From the NCBI RefSeq assembly GCF_001187555.1, contig NZ_LFIJ01000001.1:1204169-1268168 (forward strand): DNA of 64,000 nucleotides. The letters run 5' to 3'. Of this stretch, positions 20,805-30,192 are shown in pieces. The position numbers and the translations under genes were made by a program. Below the pieces are notes generated by a model. The model saw nothing but the letters and a program-made list of their open reading frames with translations, had not been told where the DNA came from and did not search any database. Source of the stretch: Gilvimarinus polysaccharolyticus (GTDB lineage Bacteria > Pseudomonadota > Gammaproteobacteria > Pseudomonadales > Cellvibrionaceae). Within the stretch, counting starts at the first letter, position 1; each line of letters starts with the position of its first letter.

Positions 20805-20843
20805 CCCAAAGCTAAAAGCAGCAAGTAAGCTCGAGATTGACCG

Positions 20844-21308
20844 ATGACTCAATACTGGTTATTTAAAACTGAGCCTGACTGTTACAGCATTGACGATCTT
20901 GCGCGCGAATCCCATCAAACCACTCGCTGGGATGGGATTCGTAACTATCAGGCACGTAATTTCTTACGCGACCAAGTCGCAATGGCCGACAGAGTATTTA
21001 TCTATCACAGCCGCTGTAAACCGATGGGGATTGTCGGCACCGCCACCATCAGCCGCGCCAGTTACCCCGACCCGCAACAATTTAACCCGCAAAACCCCTA
21101 CTTTGATGACAAAGCCAGCATGGATACCCCGCGCTGGTTTTGTGTTGATGTGACCCTGACCGAAAAATTTCCGCATATCATTACGCTTGAACAAATAAAA
21201 CACATACAAGCATTAGACACTATGATCTTACGCAAACAAGGCCGCCTATCGATTCAGCCGGTAACAGAATACGAATGGAAGACAATCACACAACTTTCAC
21301 GCATGTAG
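20844..21308 (+). CDS. EVE-domain protein
   Basis: 154-residue single-domain protein of the EVE/PUA-YTH superfamily, whose members bind modified bases in nucleic acids. Conserved features are YWLFKTEPDCYSIDDL at the N-terminus, TRWDGIRNYQARNFLRD, and VFIYHSRCKPMGIVG in the core. Length is typical for stand-alone EVE proteins in gammaproteobacteria. Ligand and role are unknown. Stand-alone EVE genes of this kind are common housekeeping neighbours, so no defence role should be inferred from context. Confidence 0.88.
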   Translation: MTQYWLFKTEPDCYSIDDLARESHQTTRWDGIRNYQARNFLRDQVAMADRVFIYHSRCKPMGIVGTATISRASYPDPQQFNPQNPYFDDKASMDTPRWFCVDVTLTEKFPHIITLEQIKHIQALDTMILRKQGRLSIQPVTEYEWKTITQLSRM

Positions 21309-21694
21309 CTGATAGCACGCCACAGCTAAAAACTCATAACCATGCATCAAAATGCCTGGGACATTATTAATATGGTTGTGACACTATTAAAACCTAATAC
21401 AATTTCACGCCGTGCGCGCCGCATAAATCAAACCTTTGCTTGAGCATTAAAATAAAACTTTAAACCCCGCCCCTAGCTTTAATTTCTATTCTTAATTACA
21501 CAACAGCGCTGTAAAATCTACACAGCTAAGCGCGAGCACCGATCATTTCCTAAGCCACATTAATACAAAACCGAGCTTTATGTGCGACACCGCACATAAG
21601 TTTGCAAGAGCACCCTATTTGGCAAAATAATTGCAACACTCCAAACAGCGTTTTATCAGTCCGTTTGCACAAACATCCACAGGAGTATAAAAAC
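21309..21694 (+). other. Intergenic region upstream of outer-membrane protein gene
   Basis: 386 bases, AT-rich. It contains a hairpin/dyad at 21578-21599 (listed separately) and the TTGCAA...TATCAG pair at about 21631-21659, a weak candidate promoter with a 17-base spacer. No ORF in this stretch has coding character. Confidence 0.45.
21578..21599 (+). promoter_or_regulatory. CRP/Vfr-like dyad upstream of the outer-membrane protein gene
   Basis: TTATGTGCG (21578-21586) and CGCACATAA (21591-21599) form a perfect 9-bp dyad with a 4-base centre. It contains TGTG-N8-CACA, the spacing of CRP-family sites (consensus TGTGA-N6-TCACA), with C/G replacing A/T at the fifth position. It lies 96 bases before the start codon. 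It could alternatively act as an RNA hairpin. Confidence 0.4.
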
Positions 21695-22285
21695 ATGGCT
21701 TTACCTGTTAACACTACACGCTTGGCTATAGCCGCCGTTGTTTTTTCAGTCGCCAGCGGCAATGCTTATGCCGATCGCAGTGCCGCATTAAAAGACGCCT
21801 ACGTAAGCTATAACAACGCCGGCTTACACTATATCGAGCAAGATTTAGACGACTACAACTGCAACCAAGATGGACTGCGCGCATACGCTAGCGTCGATAT
21901 TGATGGGCATTGGTACGCTCTAGGCTCGGTAACCGATGTCAGCGGCAATCATGGCTGCGGCTCAAGCACACTGGCAGCTGGGGCTGGTTATCGCACGGCA
22001 TTTAGCCCGAGCTTTGATTTGTATGGTACGTTAAGCGTTGAACATACCTCCCCCGACAACGGCTCAAATGACACAGGGCTTATTGCCGCAGCGGGCCTGC
22101 GCGGCATCATCTACAACAACATTGAAGGTAAAGCCGAAATTGCCCATCACACCGCCTTTAGAGACACTACGGCATTAAATCTGGGCGCCAATTACTGGTT
22201 TACTCGGACGATCGCCGCGACATTGGACACATCACTCTCAGACGAAGGTAACTCAATTGCCGCAGGGGCTCGTATAAACTTCTAA
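21695..22285 (+). CDS. Small outer-membrane beta-barrel protein (hypothetical)
   Basis: 196 residues from the ATG at 21695, set by AGGAG eight bases upstream and by the signal peptide that begins there (hydrophobic core AIAAVVFSVASG, likely cleavage after NAYA). The mature part alternates polar and hydrophobic residues and is rich in G, Y, N and D. It ends in ARINF, a C-terminal Phe typical of barrels inserted by the Bam complex. Two cysteines (in YNCNQDG and HGCGSS) could form a loop disulfide. I do not recognise a named family. It stands alone, with a strong terminator and a dyad-bearing upstream region, suggesting regulated expression. Confidence 0.75.
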   Translation: MALPVNTTRLAIAAVVFSVASGNAYADRSAALKDAYVSYNNAGLHYIEQDLDDYNCNQDGLRAYASVDIDGHWYALGSVTDVSGNHGCGSSTLAAGAGYRTAFSPSFDLYGTLSVEHTSPDNGSNDTGLIAAAGLRGIIYNNIEGKAEIAHHTAFRDTTALNLGANYWFTRTIAATLDTSLSDEGNSIAAGARINF

Positions 22286-22307
22286 CCACGCAGTATTTAG
22301 CTCGACA

Positions 22308-22358
22308 AAAGCAGGCGGTGCTTAGGATATTAACTAAGCACCGCCTGCTTTATTTTTA
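22308..22358 (+). terminator. Intrinsic terminator after the outer-membrane protein gene
   Basis: Perfect 18-bp stem (22308-22325 / 22334-22351), 8-base loop, then ATTTTTAT. One of the strongest terminators in the window, 22 bases after the stop codon. Confidence 0.93.
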
Positions 22359-22367
22359 TAGACGCGT

Positions 22368-22373
22368 TACAAT
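22368..22373 (+). promoter_or_regulatory. -10 element for the CvfB-like gene
   Basis: GTTACAATCGCC places a TACAAT box at 22368-22373, 28 bases before the ATG. The same GTTACAATCGCC context precedes xseA at 27256-27267. No clear -35 element was found. Confidence 0.45.
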
Positions 22374-22401
22374 CGCCTTTTTTGCTTAAGGCGACTTAAC
22401 T

Positions 22402-23235
22402 ATGGCCCACATTGGCCGCTATGCGACCCTTCCCATTGTTAAACTGGTAGATTTTGGCGCTTATCTTGATGCCGGTGAGCTGGAAACTGTATTGCTCCCC
22501 AAGCGCTACCTGACTCCCGAGATGACTATCGGCACCGAGGTAGATGTATTTCTTTACCTCGACTCCGACGATATTCCGGTTGCCACCACCCTCAAACCAT
22601 TTACCCAAGTAGGCGAAACCGCCCTGCTAAAAGTAGTTGATATTAACGACGCTGGAGCCTTTTTAGAATGGGGACTACCCAAACACCTATTGGTGCCCTA
22701 TAAAGAGCAGCACAAGCGTTACGAGCTAGATAAATCTTACGTAGTCACTCTGTATCTAGACCAATACTCGCAACGCATTGTCGGCTCTTCTCGTCTTAGC
22801 CGTCACCTAGAAGAGGACGGCCGCCACCTTAAGGTAGGCGAAAAAGTCGACCTGTTAATTTGCGGCAAAAGTGATATGGGCTTTAAAGCGGTTATAAACC
22901 AAGAGTATCTCGGTTTAATTTTTCGCGATGATGCTTTTAAGCCGCTGCGCTACGGGCAAAAAACAGATGGCTATATTAAGGCCATTAGGCCCGACGGAAA
23001 AATAGATTTATCGCTGCAACCGATGGGCGACAAAGGCCGAGATCGCCTACAACAAAAGATTCTGGATCATTTACAGCAGTCAGGGGGGAGCTCTACCCTT
23101 GGCGACAAGTCTGACCCGGCCGAGATCACCAAACAGTTTGGGGTAAGCAAAGGAGCTTACAAAAAAGCATTGGGTACATTATACAAGCAACGTGCAATTA
23201 GCATTACGCCAGATGGTATTCACCTGACAAAATAA
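22402..23235 (+). CDS. CvfB/YitL-family S1-like RNA-binding protein
   Basis: 277 residues. Repeated S1-like OB folds (about 5-60, 70-130 and 145-215) are followed by a winged-helix C-terminus (ITKQFGVSKGAYKKALGTLYK). This is the CvfB architecture, in which the first two S1-like repeats, a third S1 and the WH domain bind RNA. In Staphylococcus the family affects virulence gene expression; the role in gammaproteobacteria is unclear. It converges on yceI with a six-base gap. Confidence 0.88.
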   Translation: MAHIGRYATLPIVKLVDFGAYLDAGELETVLLPKRYLTPEMTIGTEVDVFLYLDSDDIPVATTLKPFTQVGETALLKVVDINDAGAFLEWGLPKHLLVPYKEQHKRYELDKSYVVTLYLDQYSQRIVGSSRLSRHLEEDGRHLKVGEKVDLLICGKSDMGFKAVINQEYLGLIFRDDAFKPLRYGQKTDGYIKAIRPDGKIDLSLQPMGDKGRDRLQQKILDHLQQSGGSSTLGDKSDPAEITKQFGVSKGAYKKALGTLYKQRAISITPDGIHLTK

Positions 23236-23241
23236 GACGAA

Positions 23242-23859
23242 TTATTTACGCCGAATAAATTCGGCGTAAACTTCAATAACAACGGCATCGCCAATCAGAG
23301 GGATGTAACTATCCATTCCAAATTCAGAACGCTGAAAGTGTAGCTTGGCATCAAACCCAATCACCTCATCCCCCGTTAAACGATTGGTCGTACTCCCACG
23401 TAACGTAACCTGCAATTGGGCATCAGCGGTTACTCCACGAAATTGCAGTTTGCCAGGAAATCTTAGCTCTTGCCCTGTCACCTCGGCATTGGCACTAGAA
23501 CTGAAGTAAGCCTTAGGGTATTTTTTAGCACACAGCCAATCGCAGCTGGTTAAAGTGTCGGCAAAGTCTGGCCGATTGACATCTAAAGAGGCTAATTCCA
23601 CTTCGGCACGAATCTCACTAGCCGCCGGATTTTGCGCGTTATAATCCAGTTGCGCATCTGCGCGATTAAAACGCCCGACAAAGGATGACACACCTAAATG
23701 ATCCACTTTAAACAGAACAGTCGTGTGGTGAGGGTCGAGCTGATAATTACCGGGGGTAAAGCGATGAATATCGGTTTGAACGGGAGCGGACAGCAGCTGG
23801 CCGCAAGCGGCCAGCGTCAAACAAGTCAACAATAATCCAAAGCGAATAAGGTAAGCCAT
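23242..23859 (-). CDS. YceI-family lipoprotein
   Basis: 205 residues when started at 23859, where a lipoprotein signal begins (hydrophobic LLLTCLTLAACGQ with lipobox LAAC). The rest is the YceI lipocalin-like barrel: YQLDPHHTTVLFKVDHLG, FVGRFNRADA, and DSYIPLIGDAVVIEVYAEF at the end. YceI proteins bind isoprenoid or amide lipids in the periplasm; the ligand here is unknown. It starts 13 bases after guaA and is probably co-transcribed with it. The final codons form an 11-bp palindrome (23245-23270). Confidence 0.9.
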   Translation of the reverse strand: MAYLIRFGLLLTCLTLAACGQLLSAPVQTDIHRFTPGNYQLDPHHTTVLFKVDHLGVSSFVGRFNRADAQLDYNAQNPAASEIRAEVELASLDVNRPDFADTLTSCDWLCAKKYPKAYFSSSANAEVTGQELRFPGKLQFRGVTADAQLQVTLRGSTTNRLTGDEVIGFDAKLHFQRSEFGMDSYIPLIGDAVVIEVYAEFIRRK

Positions 23860-23872
23860 ATAGCCTACAAGC

Positions 23873-25450
23873 TTATTCCCACTCGATGGTGGCAGGCGGC
23901 TTACTGGATACATCGTAGGTTACACGAGACACACCGGAGATTTCATTGATAATACGATTAGAGGTTTTCTCTAGTAACTCATAGGGCAAATGCGCCCAGC
24001 GAGCTGTCATAAAGTCAACGGTCTCTACCGCGCGCAGAGCAATAACCCACTCATAACGACGGCCATCACCGACCACGCCAACGGATTTAACCGGCAAAAA
24101 TACCGCAAATGCCTGACTGGTTTTATGATACCAATCGGCCGCGCGCAACTCTTCTAAGAAAATCGCATCGGCTTCGCGCAAGATATCGGCATACTCTTTT
24201 TTCACTTCACCTAAAATGCGTACCCCCAAGCCTGGTCCTGGGAACGGATGGCGATACACCATATCGTAAGGTAATCCCAACTCTAAACCGATAGCTCGCA
24301 CTTCATCTTTAAATAATTCACGCAGTGGCTCTACCAACTCTAGCGCCATATCATCGGGTAAGCCGCCAACATTATGGTGTGACTTAATGACGTGCGCCTT
24401 GCCAGTTTTACCTGCCGCCGACTCGATAACATCGGGGTAAATGGTGCCTTGTGCCAACCACTTAACATCGCGAATTTTAGTCGCTTCTTCATCGAACACT
24501 TCGATAAAGCTATTGCCAATAATTTTACGCTTTTTCTCTGGGTCATTTTCGCCACCTAGACGCGACAAAAATAACTCTTCACGATCAGCACGAATCACTT
24601 TAACGCCCATGTTTTTAGCAAACATGTCCATTACTTGATCGCCCTCAAACTTACGCAGCAAGCCGTTGTCGACAAACACACAGGTAAGCTGATCGCCAAT
24701 CGCTTTATGCAGTAGCGCGGCAACTACAGAGGAGTCCACCCCGCCCGACAAACCTAGTAAGACTTTATCGGTGCCTACTTGTTCACGAATTTTTACCAGC
24801 GCATCATCGACAATATTAGCCGGTGTCCACAGTGCTTTACAGCCGCACAATTTAAGCACGAAGTGCTCAAAAATACGCTTGCCTTGCAAGGTGTGGGTCA
24901 CCTCAGGATGAAACTGCAAACCGTAAAAATCTTTCTCATCGCAGTACATACCAGCAATCGGACATGACGGCGTAGATGCCATGACCTTAAAGCCTTCGGG
25001 CAAAGAGATCACTTTATCGCCGTGACTCATCCAGACATCTAACAGGGTATTACCTTCGGCGTCGACGTGATCTTTAATATCGTCGATCAACGGGCCTTTG
25101 CTATCAATTTTAACTTGGGCGTAACCAAATTCTTGTATCGCCGAGCCCTGCACCGCACCGCCTAATTGCTCGGCCATGGTTTGCATCCCGTAGCAGATAC
25201 CCAACACCGGCACACCCAGTGTAAATACCACCTCGGGCGCACGTGGCGAGTTGGCCGCAGTAACCGACTCGGGCCCCCCCGCGAGAATAATACCACTGGG
25301 GTCAAACTCACGAATTTCTTCCTCGCTCATATCAAAAGCGCGAATGATGGAGTAAACCCCCACCTCCCGCACACGGCGAGCAATCAACTGAGTGTATTGA
25401 GAGCCAAAATCGAGAATAAGAATACGCTGAGCGTGAATATCCTGGGTCAT
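23873..25450 (-). CDS. guaA: GMP synthase (glutamine-hydrolysing)
   Basis: Converts XMP to GMP with glutamine and ATP. The 525-residue form starting at 25450 has the same length as E. coli GuaA; longer upstream readings add only non-conserved residues. Class I amidotransferase domain: [13 protein letters not shown], nucleophile Cys in GICYGMQ, and the His-Glu dyad in QFHPEVTHT. The ATP-pyrophosphatase loop is [10 protein letters not shown], and the dimerisation domain ends PPATIEWE. It lies downstream of guaB with a hairpin terminator between them. Confidence 0.98.
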   Translation of the reverse strand: MTQDIHAQRILILDFGSQYTQLIARRVREVGVYSIIRAFDMSEEEIREFDPSGIILAGGPESVTAANSPRAPEVVFTLGVPVLGICYGMQTMAEQLGGAVQGSAIQEFGYAQVKIDSKGPLIDDIKDHVDAEGNTLLDVWMSHGDKVISLPEGFKVMASTPSCPIAGMYCDEKDFYGLQFHPEVTHTLQGKRIFEHFVLKLCGCKALWTPANIVDDALVKIREQVGTDKVLLGLSGGVDSSVVAALLHKAIGDQLTCVFVDNGLLRKFEGDQVMDMFAKNMGVKVIRADREELFLSRLGGENDPEKKRKIIGNSFIEVFDEEATKIRDVKWLAQGTIYPDVIESAAGKTGKAHVIKSHHNVGGLPDDMALELVEPLRELFKDEVRAIGLELGLPYDMVYRHPFPGPGLGVRILGEVKKEYADILREADAIFLEELRAADWYHKTSQAFAVFLPVKSVGVVGDGRRYEWVIALRAVETVDFMTARWAHLPYELLEKTSNRIINEISGVSRVTYDVSSKPPATIEWE

Positions 25451-25484
25451 AGGGTTTCCGCAAACGGTTAAAGTAAAAATGAAA

Positions 25485-25510
25485 AACCCCTGCACATTGT
25501 GGCAGGGGTT
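25485..25510 (-). terminator. Intergenic hairpin between guaB and guaA
   Basis: AACCCCTGC (25485-25493) pairs with GCAGGGGTT (25502-25510); on the minus strand the stem is followed by TTTTTCATTTTT. It is an intrinsic terminator or attenuator 35 bases before guaA, so guaA may be partly uncoupled from guaB. Confidence 0.75.
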
Positions 25511-25575
25511 CTTTGCCTGGCTGCCGGGTTAAGGCGGCCTAGGCAAGCGTTATCGGGTCAAGAGCGCCGAAAAAA

Positions 25576-27051
25576 CTAATGCCCGCTAATGGGGTAATTA
25601 GGTGCTTCTTTGGTGATCTGCACATCGTGCACATGGCTTTCGCCCATACCTGCCGAAGTGACTCGAACAAATTTTGGCTGGGTGCGCATTTCATCGATAT
25701 TTTGACTACCGGTATAACCCATCGCCGAGCGCAAGCCACCCATCATCTGATGCACAATAACATGCAATGGACCTTTGTAAGGTACACGACCTTCAATGCC
25801 TTCTGGTACTAATTTCTCAGCGCCAGCACTGGCATCCTGAAAATAACGATCAGACGAACCTTGAGTTTGCGCCATGGCACCCAACGAGCCCATACCGCGA
25901 TACGCTTTATAAGTACGTCCTTGGTACAGCTCAACCTCACCTGGCGCCTCTTCTGTACCAGCAAACATCGAGCCCATCATAACGCAATGCGCACCAGCCA
26001 CCATGGCTTTGGCAACATCGCCAGAAAAGCGCACACCGCCATCAGCGATAACAGGTACACCTGTATCTTTTAACGCCTCGGCAACATTGGCAATGGCGGA
26101 CACTTGCGGCACACCCACGCCACTGACTATACGAGTGGTGCAAATAGAACCTGGCCCAATACCTACTTTAACGCCATCAGCGCCGGCGTCTACCAACGCA
26201 AGTGCAGCCTCTGCAGTCGCGATATTGCCGCCAATAACCTGTAGGTCTGGGTGCTGTTGTTTAATGGCACGAATACGATCGAGGACATTTTTTGAGTGCC
26301 CATGAGCGGTATCTACCACCAACACATCAACACCGGCCTCTATTAATGCCGCCACCCGAAGATCAGTATCGGCGCTGGTGCCAATGCTCGCACCTACCCG
26401 CAAACGCCCTTCTGGATCTTTACTGGCGCTAGGAAACTGCTCAGCTTTGTTTATATCTTTAACGGTAATCATACCGGTCAATTCGAACTTATCGTTCACA
26501 ATCAACACTTTCTCAATTCGGTGCTTATGCAGCAACGCGCGTATATCGGCGGCCGAGGTACCCTCAAGCGCGGTAACAAGCTTTGCTTTAGGTGTCATAA
26601 TACTGGCTACAGTCGCATCAAAGTTGCTTTCAAAGCGAACATCTCGGCGGGTCACAATACCCACCAAATCGCCGTTTTCCAGTACCGGAACACCCGATAT
26701 ATTGTGGGCTTGGGTCAATTGCAGCAGCTGACTAATAGTCGCGTTCGCCTCGATAGTGATGGGATCTTTCACCACCCCAGCTTCGTACTTTTTAACAGCG
26801 CGAACTTGCTGCGCCTGATTTTCAATTGACATACTTTTGTGGATAATACCAATACCGCCCTCTTGAGCTATCGCAATAGCCAAGCGCGCTTCTGTAACAG
26901 TATCCATCGCCGCAGAGATCAACGGGATATTGAGCGAAATCGTGCGTGTTAAGCGAGTTTTTAAAGACACGTCTTTAGGGGTAACCTCGGAGTAACCGGG
27001 CACCAGCAAAACGTCGTCAAACGTGAGAGCCTCTTCAGCGATCCGCAACAT
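25576..27051 (-). CDS. guaB: Inosine-5'-monophosphate dehydrogenase
   Basis: Oxidises IMP to XMP with NAD+, the first step toward GMP. 491 residues from the ATG at 27051, matching the [18 protein letters not shown] start of known GuaB. A TIM barrel is interrupted by two CBS domains at about 95-205. The catalytic Cys loop is [17 protein letters not shown], and the flap [10 protein letters not shown] is present. An AAAGGT sequence precedes the start. Upstream is a well-formed promoter. Confidence 0.98.
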   Translation of the reverse strand: MLRIAEEALTFDDVLLVPGYSEVTPKDVSLKTRLTRTISLNIPLISAAMDTVTEARLAIAIAQEGGIGIIHKSMSIENQAQQVRAVKKYEAGVVKDPITIEANATISQLLQLTQAHNISGVPVLENGDLVGIVTRRDVRFESNFDATVASIMTPKAKLVTALEGTSAADIRALLHKHRIEKVLIVNDKFELTGMITVKDINKAEQFPSASKDPEGRLRVGASIGTSADTDLRVAALIEAGVDVLVVDTAHGHSKNVLDRIRAIKQQHPDLQVIGGNIATAEAALALVDAGADGVKVGIGPGSICTTRIVSGVGVPQVSAIANVAEALKDTGVPVIADGGVRFSGDVAKAMVAGAHCVMMGSMFAGTEEAPGEVELYQGRTYKAYRGMGSLGAMAQTQGSSDRYFQDASAGAEKLVPEGIEGRVPYKGPLHVIVHQMMGGLRSAMGYTGSQNIDEMRTQPKFVRVTSAGMGESHVHDVQITKEAPNYPISGH

Positions 27052-27089
27052 AGCTATCCAACCTTTGGCCATTAGAAAATAAGCGCGGC

Positions 27090-27119
27090 ATTATACCTTA
27101 TAATTGGCCCGTCAGTAAA
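27090..27119 (-). promoter_or_regulatory. sigma70 promoter of guaB
   Basis: On the minus strand TATAAT (27095-27090) is followed by the GC-rich discriminator GCCGCGC. TTTACT (27119-27114) fits a -35 with an 18-base spacer. Start of transcription would be near 27083, about 30 bases before guaB. Confidence 0.6.
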
Positions 27120-27257
27120 CTAAGGCAAGCCCCCGCCGGCCCCCTAACCGCCTGATATTCTTTTATATTTACGACTAAAAAAACACAGCCTTACAATAAA
27201 GCTTATCGGGCGCCTAACGTAGCCAGCATTAACCCCCCGTTTTTAACGTAGCTTTGT

Positions 27258-27263
27258 TACAAT
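27258..27263 (+). promoter_or_regulatory. -10 element directly upstream of xseA
   Basis: TACAAT lies six bases before the xseA ATG, so transcription would begin at or within one or two bases of the start codon. No -35 match was found. Confidence 0.45.
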
Positions 27264-27269
27264 CGCCCC

Positions 27270-28616
27270 ATGACCAATACCCTAACCAACACCGCAAACA
27301 ATCCCACCCGTAAAATCCACAGCGTCACAGCCCTTAATCGCCTGAGTCGCCAACTGCTGGAACCCCACCTGCCAATGGTGTGGGTCGAGGGTGAGATCTC
27401 TAACTTTGCCAAGCCAAGCTCTGGGCACTGGTACTTCACCCTAAAGGACGATGCCGCTCAAGTGCGCTGCGCTATGTTTCGCTCGCGCAGCAGCGGCCTG
27501 CGTTTTACTCCACAACAAGGCGAACAAGTGCTGTTGCGTGCGCGGGTTAGCTTGTACGAAGGTCGCGGCGACTATCAGCTGATCGCCGAACACATGGAGC
27601 CGGCCGGCCACGGCGCGCTACAACGTGCCTACGAACAACTTAAAAACAAACTCGCCAGCGAAGGCTTGTTTGAGCCCGAACGCAAACAAACATTGCCCGA
27701 GTTACCGCGCCATATTGGCGTGATCACCTCACCCACCGGCGCCGCGATTCGCGATGTGCTATCGGTACTGCAACGGCGCTACCCAGCCATTCCCGTCACG
27801 GTTATTCCAGTGCCGGTGCAAGGCACCGAGGCTGCGCCCGCGATTGTTCGCGCGCTCGCATTAGCGGCGCGCAGCAAACTATTTGATGTATTGCTGGTAA
27901 CCCGAGGGGGCGGCTCCTTAGAGGATTTATGGCCCTTTAACGACGAGCGTGTGGCGCGGGCGATTTCACTCTGCCCTATCCCCATTATTAGCGCCGTGGG
28001 GCACGAGGTCGACACCACCATTGCCGATTACGTCGCCGATGTACGCGCGCCAACCCCATCGGCCGCCGCCGAACTGGTCGTGCCCGACATGGCCGAGCAA
28101 CTCACCCGCTTGCAAGTGCGAGAACACCACCTAGGGCAAGCCATCCAGCGCCGCCTACTAAGCTACAGTGAGCAACTAAAGCACCTTCAAAAACGCTTGC
28201 GTCATCCAGGCGACAACCTTAAGCAACAAGCGCAGCGACTCGATCAGCTAGAGTTACGACTCAATCATATTATGGCTCGGCAGCTAGAACGAAACCGCCA
28301 AAAACTAGCCAACCTAAAGGCCCGCCAACCAAACCCGAGCCGCGCCTTGCAAGAAATAAAAACGCGGCTAACTTGGGCCAATAGCGCATTATTACAACAA
28401 TGGCAAACAAGCCATCAACGCGCCTCGCAACGGCTGAGCGAAAATGCCCACCTACTGCAAAGCGTCAGCCCGCTTAGCACCTTAGGCCGTGGCTACGCTT
28501 TAATCACCGATGCCCAAGGCGTAATTGTGCGCGACAGCAACGACGTGCAAAGCGGCGATACCGTGACGGCAAAGTTAGCCCAGGGTGAGCTGCGCTGTCG
28601 GGTGCTTGAGCGATAG
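27270..28616 (+). CDS. xseA: Exodeoxyribonuclease VII large subunit
   Basis: 448 residues. It degrades single-stranded DNA from both ends together with XseB, which is not in the window. N-terminal OB fold (VEGEISNFAKPSSGHWYFTLKD), catalytic domain with IGVITSPTGAAIRDVL and VTRGGGSLEDLWPFNDE, then a long coiled coil (about 270-400) and a short C-terminal segment LGRGYALI. Divergent from guaB. No Shine-Dalgarno site and a -10 box immediately upstream suggest a leaderless mRNA. It converges on der. Confidence 0.97.
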   Translation: MTNTLTNTANNPTRKIHSVTALNRLSRQLLEPHLPMVWVEGEISNFAKPSSGHWYFTLKDDAAQVRCAMFRSRSSGLRFTPQQGEQVLLRARVSLYEGRGDYQLIAEHMEPAGHGALQRAYEQLKNKLASEGLFEPERKQTLPELPRHIGVITSPTGAAIRDVLSVLQRRYPAIPVTVIPVPVQGTEAAPAIVRALALAARSKLFDVLLVTRGGGSLEDLWPFNDERVARAISLCPIPIISAVGHEVDTTIADYVADVRAPTPSAAAELVVPDMAEQLTRLQVREHHLGQAIQRRLLSYSEQLKHLQKRLRHPGDNLKQQAQRLDQLELRLNHIMARQLERNRQKLANLKARQPNPSRALQEIKTRLTWANSALLQQWQTSHQRASQRLSENAHLLQSVSPLSTLGRGYALITDAQGVIVRDSNDVQSGDTVTAKLAQGELRCRVLER

Positions 28617-28701
28617 CAGTAGACGAGTATTGTTCTGGCGATACGGTAAGACACTGTATTTAAATGTGGCGGCAAACAAACAACACAGCGATATCAAACA
28701 A

Positions 28702-28730
28702 AAAAAGCCTCAACGCAAAACGCTGAGGCT
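28702..28730 (-). terminator. Terminator at the end of the ndk-to-der block
   Basis: AGCCTCA (28706-28712) pairs with TGAGGCT (28724-28730), with a CG extension after one mismatch. On the minus strand the stem is followed by TTTTTT. It lies 18 bases after the der stop and faces xseA. Confidence 0.8.
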
Positions 28731-28747
28731 ATTTAATAATGTTGCAG

Positions 28748-30133
28748 CTAGCTGCCTTTGCGCGGCGAGTGGCGCACACGTGTACTGCGTGGCGCCGATG
28801 GATTAGGTTTTTTACGATCGGAGAATGGATTTTCACCCGACTTAAATTCAACCCGTACCGGTGTGCCGCGCAACTTTAACGCGGTGCGGTAGGTTTTCTC
28901 TAAGTAGCGTACATAGTGCGCTGGTATTTTGGTGGTTTGATTGCCATGAATAATAATAACCGGCGGATTGCTACCACCTGCGTGAGCATAGCGCAGCTTA
29001 ATACGGCGGCCATTAAACATGGGCGGCTGATGCTCGCTAACAGCGGCTTGTAACACTTGGGTTAAAAAGCTGGTCGAGAGCTTATCGGTTGCCGAGGAGT
29101 AGGCCTGCTCAATCGACTTATACAAATCACCTACGCCGGTACCATGCAGTGCCGAGATAAAATGAATGTTAGCAAAGTCGATAAAACGCAAGCGACGCTC
29201 TAGCTCATTTTTAACATATTGTTTATGGCTATCTTCTAGACCATCCCATTTATTAAGGGCAACCACCAACGCACGGCCGGCATCAATAATAGAGCCAAGC
29301 AAGTGCAAATCTTGATCGACCACACCTTCGCTGGCGTCCATCACCAAGATGGCAACGTTGGCATCATCGATCGCCTGCAAGGTTTTCACAATCGAGAACT
29401 TCTCAACTGTCTCTGATACGTTTTTACGGCGTCTAACACCTGCGGTATCGATAATGGTGTAAGGCTTATCAAAACGTTCGTACTGTATATAAACGCTGTC
29501 TCGAGTGGTACCTGGCAAGTCGTACACCACAACTCGGTCTTCACCCAACATACGATTTACCAATGTCGACTTACCCACATTGGGGCGCCCAACTATGGCC
29601 ATTTTAATGCCAGTTGAGGTGGCGATAGGCTCTTCTTCGGCCTCGGGCAAGTCCTCAAACACTGTTTCCATTAAACTTTTCACACCGCGCCCGTGGGTCG
29701 CGGTAGTGGCATAAACCTCACCAACGCCCAGCTCGTAAAATTGCGAGGCGACCATATCTGGGTCCATACCGTCAATTTTATTGGCAACCAAGTAAACTTT
29801 TTTGCCCCCCGTACGCAAATGGTTGGCAATGGCAAAATCACCGCTGGTTACGCCATCGCGACTCGACACCATAAATAACACAATATCGGCTTCCTCAATC
29901 GCCTGCAGCGATTGCTCGGCCATGGCTTTATCAATACTGACTTCTTCGCCGGTAATACCACCGGTGTCGATCACCATAAAGCGACGACCATCGTACTTTC
30001 CCTCGCCGTATTTACGGTCGCGGGTAAGACCCTCGTAATTGGCCACGATGGCATCTCGAGTGCGTGTCAGGCGGTTAAACATCGTGGACTTGCCCACATT
30101 GGGTCGTCCGACAAGGGCGATGACTGGAATCAT
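28748..30133 (-). CDS. der: Ribosome-associated GTPase Der (EngA)
   Basis: Essential 50S assembly factor with two tandem G domains and a C-terminal KH-like domain. GRPNVGKST occurs twice (near the N-terminus and at about 184-192), with matching DTGG/DTAG switch motifs and NKxD sequences. The basic tail ([14 protein letters not shown]) is typical. Length 461 from the ATG at 30133; the longer reading would need a TTG and adds non-conserved residues. Last gene of the long minus-strand block. Confidence 0.98.
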   Translation of the reverse strand: MIPVIALVGRPNVGKSTMFNRLTRTRDAIVANYEGLTRDRKYGEGKYDGRRFMVIDTGGITGEEVSIDKAMAEQSLQAIEEADIVLFMVSSRDGVTSGDFAIANHLRTGGKKVYLVANKIDGMDPDMVASQFYELGVGEVYATTATHGRGVKSLMETVFEDLPEAEEEPIATSTGIKMAIVGRPNVGKSTLVNRMLGEDRVVVYDLPGTTRDSVYIQYERFDKPYTIIDTAGVRRRKNVSETVEKFSIVKTLQAIDDANVAILVMDASEGVVDQDLHLLGSIIDAGRALVVALNKWDGLEDSHKQYVKNELERRLRFIDFANIHFISALHGTGVGDLYKSIEQAYSSATDKLSTSFLTQVLQAAVSEHQPPMFNGRRIKLRYAHAGGSNPPVIIIHGNQTTKIPAHYVRYLEKTYRTALKLRGTPVRVEFKSGENPFSDRKKPNPSAPRSTRVRHSPRKGS

Positions 30134-30192
30134 AATTTTGAATCTTGTGTCCGGGGTGCGGCCCAATAAGGGCCACAGGGGTATGGGTGCAA

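Noticed and set aside
20844-21308. EVE protein as part of a defence or restriction island
   Set aside because: Neighbours are RNase II and an outer-membrane protein; no restriction, CRISPR or toxin gene is near.
23245-23270. 11-bp palindrome at the end of yceI as a terminator for the CvfB-like gene
   Set aside because: It is within yceI coding sequence and lacks a T-run on the plus strand; it may be chance codon use.
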